A stretch of DNA of 64,000 nt from Nymphalis io (GCF_905147045.1 NC_065894.1:7663501-7727500), one strand, 5' to 3'. Shown: positions 1-12,689, counted from the stretch's first letter. The notes: a model not told the origin generated them from the sequence alone. A program made the numbers and translations.

Positions 1-300
1 GGAGGAATGTGGTAGCCTACCTTCAATTCCTTAATGTACTAGAGCAGTCAAGAAAACTCAATTAAGTACTTAACATAATACGTATAAATCTAAAATAGAA
101 TACTTATATGGGGAAATACTTATAAAAAAAACGGAACATAGAATTTACGATAGAACAAGTCAATTTTAGTTAAATTAAAACAAATATAGCTTTAACTATC
201 GAATTTATAGCTGCTTTCTTATAAATCGAATGCTCGGTATACGATTTTTCTTCACGATACAATTTCATTGGTTTATTATAAACTAACGGTGCTCACAATT

Positions 301-572
301 AGCCCGTGATATCGGCCACGGCGGCCAATCTCAATGGAGATTAGCCAACATAATATACCACAAATGTGCGCAAATACAGGCGCACTCACTATTCCTGCAC
401 TCTCATAATCCGACACGACCAGAAAGAGTTCAGGTGCAGGACCAACTGCTTTACGTGCCTGAGGAACGGGAGTGTACACACTTCCAACTTCCAGACTCCG
501 GGCTGCTATTGAGAATTTTCGATAGAAAAACCCAATAACTTTTTATTGGTTCGACCTGGAGTTAATCTAGCC
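301..572 (-). repeat. SINE-A copy, minus orientation, head degraded
   Basis: This copy shares its order of segments with the copies at 25833-26217 and 62323-62667. It opens with the 3-prime end (cggccacggcggccaatctc), then an acacgaccagaaagagttca-type core, then the phrase around acccaataactttttattgg that joins body to tRNA-like head. The head is degraded to a remnant near 548-560. The short open frame at 276-479 lies inside the repeat and is not treated as a gene. Confidence 0.85.
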
Positions 573-688
573 TAAATCAACTGTGACATGTATAAAAACG
601 TGAATAATAGTGTTTCTAACTGAAAAGTGATCACGGAAGCGAATCTTTAAGAGTGATTATTCTAAAATCTAGATGAATTTATTCATAA

Positions 689-893
689 GTGTGTGTGTGT
701 GTAAAAATACATGTGCACTTTCTATTCAGACACACACACGGTCCAGCATGACCGGAGACGTACATACTTGGTCAGGCAAGCGAGTGTAATACAGCCAACT
801 TCTTAATACCAGTGAGATAACTACTATTGAGAATTGCTTGACGGAATAGCCTATTAATTATTGAAAGGCCGAGATTTGACTTAGGAATCTAGA
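689..893 (-). repeat. Diverged SINE-A copy starting in a (GT)7 run
   Basis: Seven GT units at 689-702 lead into sequence that aligns, with many changes, to the SINE-A body: a tgtgcacttt segment, a gaccgga segment, a ctattgagaattgcttgacgg segment and a head remnant near 868-890. It lies about 120 bases from the copy at 301-572 in the same orientation, so the two form a loose tandem pair. It is much older than that neighbour. Confidence 0.65.
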
Positions 894-2167
894 AATAAAA
901 CCAGAATATATAGTTATTTATTATAAATGTAGATTAAGTCTATTTTAAGAATTGTTTATTCACATAGTAATTTTTGCTTTGTGGTGTACTATAAAGTATA
1001 AATACAAAAATAAATTAAAAAAATCTTACTACGATAAAATGTAATGAATATTTATAGCAGCATATTGCGTGACGACGGAACAAACTTTAACAATTAGTTT
1101 TCTTAGGGGCATGCCATATGTAATACCCAAAAATGTGGAGGAAAATATTTAGATTATATTTGAAAAATTAGTCTTAATTTCAAGACATTAAGTTATAAAT
1201 TGTACTTTAGCTGACAACAGAAAACTTCTAATCACGCCTAATACCAGGTTTATAGACATCATATCCAATCCAAGTTGGATATGATAAACTTATCTTGTTT
1301 TAATGAATTCGTTATAACAACAACAACAATTAAAGTTTTACCACGGTAAATTCACATATGTTTTTACATATGTACCATACACAACAAGTAGATTTTAAAA
1401 GTTACTAACATATTTAATATTAATAAACAATATAATTATATAAAACCTCCGTATTATATTCAATAGCAGTAACCCAAGGTTCTACCCGCGTCAAATTTTC
1501 ATTACATATGAGATAAAGGCACTTGTATGTAAACGAGAACTATTTGTAACTTTAGATAGACCGATTATGATGAAATAAATTCTAAAATGTACTTTCGAAT
1601 AAAGGTGTATTTCATATGACATAATCGAATTTTTTGCATTTATAATTTTTACCCGTTATGAGGCAAATAGACAGATAGACATAAAAAATAATGGTCATAG
1701 ATTTAGGTAACTTTTAAATAGCCATCCTAAATAACTATTTGGAAATGTTTTATTTATTTTATTTTCATTGTTAAAAATAACACAAAAGCAATGTTGATGT
1801 AGTAAATTATATATACTAATGTGATATTAACAAAATAATTTCTCACTCTGGATAAAATATAAATTTCAATTAATGTGAAAAGGATACGAAAATACCAATT
1901 TTACAAAATAAATAATGAGAAGGCAAACAGAATGAAAGATTTATACACTAGCCAAGCCTCACTGACGTAATCCATACCCTTAATAAGTACACGTAAGGGT
2001 GGGACAAGTTATTAGGAAATCAATACGTATATTGAGTCTATATTGTAGTACTTGTGGACGGTAGATGCGGTATTGTAAAAATTTAACTAACAATATAAAG
2101 AATTTCTTTTTCTATATTCCAATATTTTTATGTGAAATTCGACATAGAGCATGTCATGTTATATATA
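894..2167. other. AT-rich stretch without recognised features
   Basis: I see no supported gene or repeat copy here. The only structure noted is a perfect 11-bp inverted repeat with a 6-base loop at 1258-1285. Confidence 0.6.
1258..1285. repeat. Perfect 11-bp inverted repeat, 6-base loop
   Basis: The arms atcatatccaa (1258-1268) and ttggatatgat (1275-1285) are exact reverse complements around the loop tccaag. Confidence 0.85.
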
Positions 2168-2447
2168 GTAACAGTAACAGCCTGCGAATGTCCCACTGTT
2201 GGGCTAAGGCGTCGTCTCCCTTTTTGAGGAGAAGGTTTGGAGCTTATTCCATCACACTGCTCCAATGCGAGTTGGTGGAATACACATCTGGCAGAATTTC
2301 AGTCAAATTACACACATGCAGGTTTCCTCAAGATGTTTTCCTTCACCGTCAAACACAAGATGAATTATAATCAGAAATTAAGCACATGAAAATTTAGTGG
2401 TACTTGCCCGGTGAACCCACGCGTTCTTACCACTAGGCCATCTCGGC
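2168..2447 (-). repeat. SINE-B copy, near full length, minus orientation
   Basis: SINE-B read on this strand starts with its AGTAAC-rich tail, then tcccactgttgggctaagg, the gaggagaaggtttggagctt block, the acacatgcaggtttcctca block, and ends in the complement of a tRNA-like head (ccatctcggc at 2438-2447). In the head, the pol III box A is readable as the complement of 2427-2439 and box B is damaged. The 101-residue open frame across it is incidental. Confidence 0.88.
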
Positions 2448-2473
2448 TAGTGGTAAGAAGCCACTTACCACTA
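2424..2473. repeat. Triple foldback at the head of the SINE-B copy
   Basis: Thirteen-base arms at 2424-2436 and 2447-2459 are perfect reverse complements around a 10-base loop that is the SINE head itself. A third copy, cttaccacta, follows at 2464-2473 and can pair with the middle arm. Confidence 0.8.
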
Positions 2474-2611
2474 CAAATATGGTATGTTATGTGAAAAGTT
2501 TTTTGTCGCAATGAGTGTTTTTTCATATTTTTTATTGCAATATTCTAAATATTATGTACTTATTACTAGTTCACTTATAACACGTCTTATAATAGTTTTG
2601 CATATAATAAG

Positions 2612-2700
2612 CGGCAGTTCATCTAACAGACGCAGGTTTATTTACGCTAGCTTCCTTCACTACTGAGCACGAGATGAATTATAAACAAAAATTAAGTGAA
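2612..2700 (-). repeat. Partial SINE-B fragment
   Basis: Only the middle of the family is present: a diverged gcaggttta block, cttccttcac, and gagcacgagatgaattata followed by an attaagtga remnant. Both the tail and the tRNA-like head are missing. Confidence 0.65.
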
Positions 2701-5700
2701 AGCATGGAAGCGCTGTAAGTCTTTTCCGGTTTTGAGCTTGCGACATTTGATTAAAATTTAGTTTCCATAATTATCTGGATTCTATTTAAAGACATTCTGT
2801 GTAATGTAACCAACAAATTAATTACATAGAAATAACTTCCTATGATATTCCTACAATTACTTTACTCCATAAAAATGATTTATTATTTTATTAACATAGC
2901 ATTAAAATGTGCAGTTGTATTGTAGCAATGTAAAATAGTAAACCACATATATATAACCACAAAAGTAGGTTATATCGTCTCTGAGTCCAAAAGGAACCCG
3001 GGCACTCTACCTTACTTCCTTTTCTTTTAGGGAACAAATCGATACCATGTAACCCGCTACTCAGTCATTATTGTCATTATCGACAATAATGACTGAGTAA
3101 AAAAACAATTGGAGCGTAACGGATACCACGTTAAAATTTAATTTATTATTTGTAAAATATGTACCTGTTAAATTAAAAGCCATTATTGAAATTTAATAAT
3201 TATTATTTTATATTTGGTGTGTAAATTATAAATGAAAACACAATTTTAAATTTATTAATATATAAACAATTAATGATAATAGACTTTATTGTAACCCTCA
3301 TGTGCCTATATTTTAAGCGAGATAAAATAAAATATTGTAAAGCGTCAAATATATCTTTAAGTAAAAAGGGATAGGGTATAAATTGCCTTGACTAGTTCCA
3401 AAATCTGATGATACCGGTACAGGTTGCCGTTACATGATTTATAAATAGGGCAAGCCAAGGGATTAGTGAATATTTTAAATGATACCGGCAATGCAGTACC
3501 AAAATCTAGCCTACAAAAGCTTTCGAAAAATCCTAACATTCTTTTGTAATTTGAACATAAAACGAAGAAATAACAAGTCTTTATCGCGCGCTATAACCTC
3601 GCTCTGTATGTAATCGCTCCATACAACTTGCCTTGACCGAAATACTGTTATAGCATTTCTATGTCACTTAAATGCTACAATTTTATTGCTAAAGTGTTCA
3701 TTATGACTTTGATATAAATTAAAGAAACTTCTAAAGTATTCATATTAACAAATTTAAATTAAAAAATCAACCAATATTTACAGAAAAAAAATGTAGGATA
3801 TTTTTAACGTGTATTGAATTGTGTTTAAACATTAACCCTCATTACTCTCAAAATTAATCCGGCAAAAAGGCCTTAATATTTGAAAGTTCAGAACAACTTA
3901 CAAGTTATCGGATCACAATAAACTCATTTGCAGATTATCTAAGAAGTTGAAGGTTATGCTTGGACATAACCGGTTTTGGTAATTTCAATTTCAAACAAAA
4001 TTACATGCAACATTTGAAATTATAAGTTGTGTCTTTACTATGTATTAATTGTTTTTAGTTGTTATTTGAATGTCGAACAAAATTTTATAAAAACCACTCC
4101 ATTTCAACTATATTAGTATAGTTGTAGCTATGCATTTAAAAATTTCTTGATATACGTCAAAAAGTTCATTTTTGTAAATGACGACCGTATGTATACCTTG
4201 TGTCTACTGAGGGCGCGGAGGTAACAATAGTCTATCCCTGGCTCACCTCTTCACCCTGTTTTGTTCTACCCCTATTCTTTCGGTTGACATTATTACTTCC
4301 CCTTTTGTCTTAGCTGGCTTAGACGGCTTGTGAAAAAGTCAAGTGTCGCACAGAGGGAATTTTGAATAAAAGACACTAAAGCCTAGATTTAAAAATTAAA
4401 GTCACGTCAGAGCTTTATGGAAGTCGATAAAAAGTGGCAGCTGAAAACCAACGCGGTTATTCTTTGACCTTGTCTGGAAACAGACACTTTTCTGCACTTA
4501 GACCCAAGCGTATTCGAGACGATGTGAGCGCAATTCGTAACAAGGGAAATGAATACACTTATTTTGTCCAGAAAATAAATAGCATCGAAACCGCCTTTCG
4601 TGTCTAGGCGAACGTAGCAGTCAAAATAAAGCCCATTGTTGCTTGCAATTACAGAAACCTTAATACGGTGACTACGGAGCAATTTATGACTCACTGCTTT
4701 TTGTGGGAAATATCTTCAGACCTTTGACGCATAATGGTATGATTTAGCGTAAAAAAATGAGCGCACGTTACCTCATTAGGCCTATGCCTCCTTAAAATAT
4801 ACAGTATACTTCTTACATATTCAAAATAATTTGTTCACAAAACTTATTGGACGTTAACGGTATATAATTTATAGAAAATTTTAAAAGCAAACTCTTTATA
4901 CCTATATTCTGAGGCTGATAGAAATACAGCCTTATTAAACAACAAGCCTTAATAAGTTCGGGGTGATATATAAGCCAAAGCGTTAAATTTATTGGGTCGG
5001 TAGCTATTCTTGTTATTGTGCGTAAAGCTAATAGAGGCACGGTTCTCATTAGCAAGCAAGTGTATGTTTGCGAGATATTAAAGCACCTACATCTGTAAAC
5101 AACAATTATAGTTATAGCTAAGCCTATTCCCTAAATACAACTAATTATAAAATGTTTTGGACTTACAATATTAGTAGTCTTGCTTATTATAAAATCTATT
5201 TTTTTCGTATTTGTTTATCTATGTTATATGTTAACTTAATTTATAAAATTAATTGTGAGTTTGTAAGAGACACGTACCAGTGCAAGAAATCATATTAAAA
5301 ACTGTGAAACTGTTCTGATCAATAATTTTAATTTATCACTACATAATATTATAAAGCAAAGTCCCGCCGCTCTCTATATGAACGCGATTAACTGAAAAAC
5401 TACTGAACGACTAAACACACTGTTTGCATCAATAGACGGAGATTCACGAGGAAGATACAATTGTATAATACATTTTTTTACCCAAAAATCCTGTAAAATA
5501 ATAACGAACTGTAAATATTCCTTGACTTCGTAAAGGTAGGTAAATAATGCTATACTTAAGTTGTGATAGCTAAATTCTTCTTATCTAATGGAATTATTTT
5601 AAATTTTCACAATTTTGGAAAGAATTTTTCTTTCTATTACATTTTAATTAAAAAGGTTTTAGCTGTAAATGTTAATATAAACAATAAATTAAATCCACAG

Positions 5701-8209
5701 ACAGACATTAGTAAGGAGGATAAGCCGTTAGATTTATTGTTTAGCGATAAGAGAGTTGTTTAGGAAAATTAAAGCTCAGTATTGTTGTCGGTTCAGCAGA
5801 ATATTGAAATTCAGCGTAAATCGGGATACGCCCGGGACCGAAATTATCTCCCGCGGAAATTTATCCGATTATCTTTTAGGGATTTTTAAAAAACTTCAGA
5901 ATGAATTTATTTTTTATTATCCGTTAAATACGATAAAAATATTTTTGAATATTCAATAATACTATACAATATGTTGATTGGACAAAAATATTGTACCTAG
6001 TGTAAGTATAAGTCGATAAAATTAAATATTAGTGTATTTAAATGAAGAGTATATATTAACAAAAATATTTAACAAATAATAATATGAAAACAAACAATAT
6101 TCCCTCTGTTTACGCTCACCCGTTGGCGGAACGGTATTTTTTTTTTCACAACGCTGATATTAAGTAAACAATCCATGAAGGTAAATTAAGTACCTCAGTA
6201 TTAATTAAAATGTTAATGTATCCTATATTGGTGCGTAAGTTCAAAATGAGCCCGTTACGATGGGAATTGAATTTTAAACTATCTACGGCCTCCCTCATAT
6301 TTTATTTGCAGCCTAATATCATTAATTATGAAATTTCGGACGTTAGGACAGAAAGAAGGTCAGTTGTGTATTATTAATGTTTTATTAAATAATTTTTCGT
6401 ATACACGTGTGTGGTTTTTGCAATCGTAATAGAAATATGTACTAATCATCATTATCTTTAGCTTATTTATTTATAATTAAATTACTTAGATATATATATG
6501 TGTTCATTAAACACAAATTTAATTATTATTTATCTTCTATGAAAATCAACGAATAATAACTGCACGCTTTTTTATCGTTTATACTGATTATTGAAGTAAA
6601 CTTGTTTATTAACTTTTTTTAATGAGAGTTTAATCTATTGATACGACAAGTTAAAATTATCTGAGAAATCTTATTATAGAAACGAAAATCATGCTCTAGT
6701 AAGGATGTATTGACTTTACGAAGTTACGATTAGTTTAAGAACTTACGATTAATATTATAAGTTTACCTTCAATCAGCTTACTAGCTGAAGAGTGTTGATG
6801 TCGAGGATGCTAATCTACCAAATTATTATATATTCTTGCACTATAAACCGAATAAAAAAAATTCAAAGCAATAATAAAAATATACACATTTTTTTATTAT
6901 TATGTTTTTTATTTGCGGAAATATAATTTAAATTCTTTTAATAATTGGGTTATCGTTACAAGAAGATTAATTCTTAATCGACCGGGCAGTTGAGAAGAGG
7001 ATAAATACAAGCCTTAGAATTCTTCCCAACACATGTAGGTTATCTCACGCCGATTTCATTTACCACGGAAGATGTGTCCACAATTAGTTCCAATGTTAAA
7101 ACACATTAAAGATAGTTTTTTTTTAATGTTTGGTAAAATTTTAAATGCGAGAGTGGTTTATTGCTTTCTTTTAAATAATTTTTATTGTTATTTTAATTTT
7201 CGGAATAAAAACTTTTTGCGTTGAAAACTCTTATTGAGAAAGGACCCTTTACTATGGTCATCCACGGGTGCGGAGCAATTATCAAAATAAACGCGCTTGA
7301 AATCATGCGGATCAACTTGTTAAATAATAGTTATCAATAATTAAGATATGTAGTTTGTATTTGTAGGTTATTATAGATTATACACTGCGTATTCAAAAAT
7401 GATTCTAGGTCATTTTGTTTTTCTAATCAGCATTCAAGGCGAGTTTTTTTGTCTGAAAGGCACAAGGCAAAGGGTATGGCTATAACCATTTGGTAACTCC
7501 AGTCTGAAATCGATTTAATGTTTTGAATAATTAAGCAGCCAGGACAGGATGTTACGGTTTATGTCCGACACTTGAAATAGCTACAAACGTTAATATGATC
7601 TTGTTTTGAAAGTTTCGCGAAATCCACACCCTATGATGTTTATTTTAGGTGGATCGTCGATGTGATTTATATTTATAAAACGGCACGTCTGAATGAATTA
7701 TAGAGCACGGAAATTATGTGTGTTTTTGTTAATTGATGCGATTTCAACCTTAATCCTTATTTATTCAACACTAAGCATATTGCCTAACAAACGCACACGT
7801 TCGATACTGTCTTAAGCTTAATTTTCTTGGAAAACATTAAATTAAAAATGAAATAAAAATTTTAATCTGCATACCGATAGTGACAAATCGGAACATATTA
7901 ACACATACATAGTTATTTTCTTACATATGCCATAATGAATATGGCAAAATTCACGATATGCTGTTACATGTTACCATCCAGCAAGTTATGAACAAAGCCG
8001 ACAGCTCCGACTCCAAGTAAACTTCACAACTGATTAAAGCTCAACTAATTTCATCTCTGAGCCGAGAAGTAAATTTCATAAATTTTAAAATTAAATATTA
8101 GTGTTGCATATCCGTTTACAGTTCAAAAATATTCGTTTGATGTTATTTTACAATAAATTACACACGTAGGTGGTAGGTATATAACTTAACTTTTATATTT
8201 ATCTTATAT
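2701..8209. other. 5.5-kb AT-rich stretch without a convincing gene
   Basis: Apart from the hairpin at 3058-3099, nothing here is supported. The longest open frames are a 95-codon minus frame at 4407-4694 and an 80-codon minus frame at 4813-5055. Neither shows a recognisable motif or flanking splice signals I could defend. If the gene at 13954-14667 is real and its next exon lies further left than this, part of this region would be its intron. Confidence 0.5.
3058..3099. repeat. Perfect 18-bp inverted repeat, 6-base loop
   Basis: Arm one at 3058-3075 (tactcagtcattattgtc) is the exact reverse complement of 3082-3099, with attatc between them. A run of A follows on the right. No flanking repeat family explains it. 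Confidence 0.92.
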
Positions 8210-8530
8210 TTAGCATTTTTTAATATATTTTCGTTGTAGTTTAGCCCTGAAATTGAAAATAGGCATCTTAAAAACCACCTTGATTGTAGCTTTTCGGGAT
8301 CCCTTTATAGAACAATAAAATGCTTGTCTAAATGCTAGCTTGTTAGCCGTGTGAGCCTCCGTTTCTCTGAGGAGAACGTAAGGCCCATAACACAGTGGTG
8401 TTAGATTGCCGTCCCATGAGACTTGGACTGGGAGTGAAGGATAACGAGAGTGCAAGATGCATTCGCGCTAGTATATCTCCTGCATTCTTTACTAGTCACA
8501 GATGTCGGCTGACGAGGCCGACATTAGGTT
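8210..8530 (-). repeat. Possible relative of SINE-A (core-like segment)
   Basis: Read on the minus strand, the segment has a ggagatatactag piece, a cactctcgttatcc piece and a tcatgggacggcaatct piece, in the same order as the SINE-A core. The rest does not match SINE-A. An 81-codon minus open frame (8210-8455) overlaps it, but the resemblance to a repeat core makes a real gene less likely. A small gtcggc...gccgac dyad lies at about 8503-8523. It could instead be an unrelated dispersed repeat. Confidence 0.35.
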
Positions 8531-9202
8531 AGATGGATTAATATAAATAATAAACGTAAAATTATAATGAAAAGTGAAATATATTACGAAAAATCCATTA
8601 TAACTTTTAAAGGCAATTTAGATACGGAAATCATACAATTTTAACAAATAATACTCTGTAAATTTTCATTTTATTGTCAAAGATCCCTCACAAATGCAAA
8701 TGCGTCAAACTGGAAAATAAACCAAATTTCTGTCTTGGAAAACAAACGAAAAGTTTTAATTATGAAATAAAAATGTTCAATTTATATTCAACTTTTAAAG
8801 GCTTCGGGAACTGGAGATTAATTAATTTTATTGGGAAATTATTTATGTATAATAAAAATAACTTTAGTAGCTATATTGAAGTACGTTTGTTACATAAGGT
8901 TAATATAGTATATGTAAATCTTAATTTGCTTTACATATCTTAAAAACCAATCATTGTTGCGATTACAAGCCGATTTCATCCGACTCATAGTATCTTAATA
9001 AAAAAGATTGAATATCTGTATAAAGTTAAAACTGTTATAGAATTAAATTGATTATCATTGAAAATTATGTAGAAATATTTACAAAAAAATACAATAGTAA
9101 CAAGTATGGGTCAAGATGCACATGAAACATTTATAAAATTAGTTCAATCGTGGCGGATAATATTATAAAATCTCTCAAAATGTTGTATTAATTCTTTTAT
9201 CT
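8531..9202. other. AT-rich stretch, nothing recognised
   Basis: An 89-codon plus frame (8674-8943) is AT-biased, begins with an ATT codon rather than ATG, and has no recognisable motif. I do not call it a gene. Confidence 0.55.
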
Positions 9203-9233
9203 GAATAAACATCGCGAATAAACATCGCGAATA
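9203..9233. repeat. 13-bp tandem duplication abutting a SINE-C 5-prime end
   Basis: The unit gaataaacatcgc occurs at 9203-9215 and 9216-9228, followed by a further gaata. It stops exactly where the SINE-C copy begins at 9234. Confidence 0.9.
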
Positions 9234-9530
9234 ACTGGTGGTAGGGCTTTGTGCAAGCTCGTCTGGGTAGGTACCACCCACTCATCAGATATTCTACCGC
9301 AAAACAGCAATACTTGATATTGTTGTGTTCCGGTTTGAAGGGTGAGTGAGCCAGTGTAATTACAGGCACAAGGGACATAAAATCTTAGTTCCCAAGGTTG
9401 GTGGCGCATTGGATATGTAAGCGATGGTTGACATTTCTTACAATGCCAATGTCTAAGAGCGTTGGTGACCACTTACCATCAGGTGGCCCATATGCTCGTC
9501 CGCCTTCCTATTCTATAAAAAAAAAAAAAA
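9234..9530 (+). repeat. SINE-C copy, full unit with poly-A tail
   Basis: A unit of about 295 bases running from actggtggtagggctttgtg to ttcctattctat plus an A run. Four other copies in the window (11137-11431, 31723-32018, 37911-38204, 38857-39142) share both ends. Near the 3-prime end it carries ccacttaccatcaggtgg (9469-9486), also found at the end of the LINE at 50438-52838. The 91- and 67-codon minus frames across it are recurring by-products of the repeat. Confidence 0.92.
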
Positions 9531-9624
9531 ACCTATTATCACGTGGATTTTATTTAAATTCATTAAGATGATAGTTTATGTATGGATATGGATAATTTTT
9601 TTTACATTTTCTGCGTTAAAGGAA

Positions 9625-10160
9625 GACCGCACTAAGGCATAAGGGCTAACATGCATATAACTCTTGAACGTTTTGACTTAAAAACTTGAAATTTTGTATG
9701 CGAGTCAATTAAATTATAATTTAAAAAAGCCATGGCCACAAAAAATGCGTTGTAGAAATATAAAGCCCAGTTTTTTTTACTATTGGATATAATATTGATT
9801 AGTATTCTTTGTCCAATAATGACGATTGAAAATAAGTTAATTTTTAAAAATATTTGTTTGTCATAAAATATTGTTTCAACTATTTAACAAATACCGTTAC
9901 TTATGAAGTGTATAATATCTATTTACATAGGACGGATAAAAAACAGCTCGGTAACGCTTCTGGATTGCTTTACGATGTAACTTTAACAGATAATAACACT
10001 TATTTTCAAATTTAATTTTAAATGAAATGAATATTTAACGCATTTTTGTGGTCACTAAAACTTTTAGGTATTTTTAATTGACTAGCATACAAAATTTTAA
10101 CTTTCTTAATCAACGTGTTCAAGAGTTACCTATAGGCTTATTGACCATGCTCACTAGTGC
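9625..10160. mobile_element. Foldback element with ~95-bp imperfect inverted arms
   Basis: The arm at about 9656-9751 is the imperfect reverse complement of about 10037-10132. Shared pieces include aactcttgaac, aattttgtatg, gtcaatta and ccacaaaaa(a)tgcgtt. About 285 bases of AT-rich sequence without a gene separate the arms. The layout suits a foldback or MITE-type DNA element, but I could not fix its outer ends or a target-site duplication, so the limits are approximate. A chance inverted insertion of two copies of one repeat is the alternative. Confidence 0.6.
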
Positions 10161-10721
10161 TCGCTGCCGTTACCTCAGGAAAAATTAAAAAAAAACTAAA
10201 ACTCGGAGAATAAATTAGGCTTAGGAATGTCATATATCGGCTAGTTACAGTGACGTTTTTTCTTTACTTAAGGACATACAAGATATCCTGATAAATAGAC
10301 AAAAGCTTGCATGTATATATCGTTGAACGAATTTACGTACGAGTAACGAGTACGAGTAACGAGTACGTAAACGAGTACGAGTTTATATAAAAATTAATGT
10401 AATTATCCTTTTCTATAAATATTTTCATTACGGTATTGCGGAAAAATGAAAAGTGCATTCCCAACTTTCGTTTTTGTTTCCATTATCACAAGGGACTGAT
10501 GAAAGCTGGTTGTGACGCAACACAAGTCTTAACAGAGGGTAATCACAAAGCTTTGTTAAACAAGGGTGCTTTTACTTGATTTACTAAAAAGGGAAAAGAA
10601 AACCAACACTGATAGATGCTATATACATACATGTATATTTAAAATTGAAAAGTAGTCCATCACTTCAAACAAACTAAAAATTTAAATAAAATAATTTATT
10701 TTATTTGGTATTAATTTCCGC
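10161..10721. other. AT-rich stretch with a short tandem array
   Basis: The only structure noted is a run of ACGAGT(A) units at about 10335-10382, including two copies of a 13-base unit acgagtaacgagt. No gene is seen. Confidence 0.6.
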
Positions 10722-10883
10722 CCGAAGCTTTGCTTATGTGTGAAGGGGGAGATGTCGGCTACCCTATGTCGTTATGTAACTCTATCAACGTGTATGCAAA
10801 ATTTCATAATCGGTTGAGTAGTTAAAATTTGAAAGCTTAATAAACAAACTCATTTTCGCACTTATATTATTAGTAAGGATTAA
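10722..10883 (+). repeat. Dispersed repeat D remnant, plus orientation
   Basis: Diverged copy of a family in this window that runs from a cccgcggcttcgcc-type start through gcaaaatttcat.atcggttgag to an acttatattattagtaagg-type end. Related copies lie at 34147-34312, 36765-37060, 47880-48056 and 63543-63690. Confidence 0.65.
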
Positions 10884-11136
10884 TCAAATTACAGTGCTAA
10901 ATTTAATTGTACGTTATTAGATTCATAATTCAATTTTAATTAAACTTTAATGTTTATTACAACTAATTGGAAAGTAATATAATTAATTATTACATTTTAG
11001 ATTAATTATGTCAATGAAGACTGCTAAAAATAATCACTTTTGTTATAGTTAATATCGATATATATATACACATATGTAATGACAATGGAAAGAACATATT
11101 TTGTCACACAAGAGCGTCACAATTTCTTTTATCATA

Positions 11137-11431
11137 TTTTTTTATAGAATAGGAATAGGAAGGTGGACGAGCATATGGGCCACCTGATGGTAAGTGGTCA
11201 CCAAACGCCCTTAGACATTGGCATTGTAAGAAATGTCAACCATCGCTTATAGCCAATGCGCCACCAACCTTGGGAACTAAGATTTTATGTCCCTTGTGCC
11301 TGTAATTACACTGGCTCACTCACCCTTCAAACCGTAACACAACAATATCAAGTTTTGCTGTTTTGCGGTAGAATATCTGATGAGTGGGTGGTACCTACCC
11401 AGACGAGCTTGCACAAAGCCCTACCACCAGT
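11137..11431 (-). repeat. SINE-C copy, full unit, minus orientation
   Basis: A T run, then tatagaatagg through ctaccaccagt, which is the reverse complement of the SINE-C unit with the same two ends as the copy at 9234-9530. It has a short internal duplication of aggaat near its 3-prime end. The 63-codon plus frame inside is the repeat by-product seen in other copies. Confidence 0.92.
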
Positions 11432-12689
11432 ATTATATTTGCTTTAAATGTTATATGTGAGAATAATGCACTTCGAAACCGCATATTAAAGATGCGGGTG
11501 TGTGCCTTATGTTATTTTCTATAACTGTAATACTAACAACGTGTAAAATTTCATGAACAAATACTTAATAGTTAAGGGGTTCATAAATCATAATTGCTAA
11601 TCTTTTATTGTGTATGCTAAGACCAGTTCAATGTTATAAATAAAATATTGTATGTAAACTACATTATATATTCTAGGGTTGTATTTAATCCAAAACATAA
11701 AAGAATAAAATAATCTTGATAGAAATCACGATATGTGCTCCAATATTTACATTTGTTTCATTTATGCTCGTAATGCTATTATATATAGGTTGAGTTAATT
11801 ATATTTACAAATAAACCAGGGCTACCTCTAAGATTGTTTTGTGAAACTCTTTCGTTTTATATTTATAACAATAAAAAACCACATCTCATTTCGCATGTCA
11901 CGTTGTTTCTCAAATCTCAGTAAAAAAATTTGACAGCTCTTTTTATTAATTATTATCATATGATAGTTAAAGGAATTATATCATGTTTTTCACAATAATT
12001 TGTTAAATATATGCATCACGAAAAATAAAATTATATTACGGTATCATAAGATACATGCTGTTAAAATATGCATAGACTTACTATAATTGTATCAATAAGA
12101 AGTAAATTTATAATTAGTCCGAAATTTAAAAGTTTTGGTTAAGATTTTAATAATATAAGAACAACGACAAAGTTATGCTTATTGTAATGTCTAATAATAA
12201 TTGTATGATAAAGTAATTGTTTATATTAAATACACAAAAAGCACAATTTCTAGAGAAATTGTTTTGAAAGATTTCATCTTAATTTATAATCACGGCCTAC
12301 TTATAGGAGCCTAAAAAAGTTTTTACTCTTTTTTAAAATAACATTATGAAAACGAAGCTGCAGATATATTTACTAGCTACTATTCAAAATAAATAATCAA
12401 CAATTACAAATAACAAAGTACCTTTTTATCCATTCGACTTTTGTACTTCCCTATAACGCCTCTTCATTTCTGAGAACCATTAGTCCATGAAAGCTGGGGT
12501 CGATACTACCAAGTCCCAGTCGGTTCTTTCACGACAATTTTTAAGAGGGTGACTTTGCGTTTCCTTTGTAATGTCGCTTTTTTCCTAAATGGCTTGGGAC
12601 GTTTACAAAAATATATAATAGTTTTATTCTAAACAAGACTGAAATATATTTCTTACTTGCAATTTATTTGTAGGATTTCAATATTTATT
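11432..12689. other. AT-rich stretch, nothing recognised
   Basis: No gene or family member could be supported in this stretch on either strand. Confidence 0.6.

Noticed and set aside
4407..4694. 95-codon minus frame as a gene or next exon of the 13.9-kb gene
   Set aside because: I could find no recognisable motif and no acceptor in the needed phase that I would defend.
9197..9472. Conserved small protein read repeatedly from SINE-C
   Set aside because: The same frame recurs only because the repeat recurs. The frames differ in length and start between copies and old copies do not keep them open.
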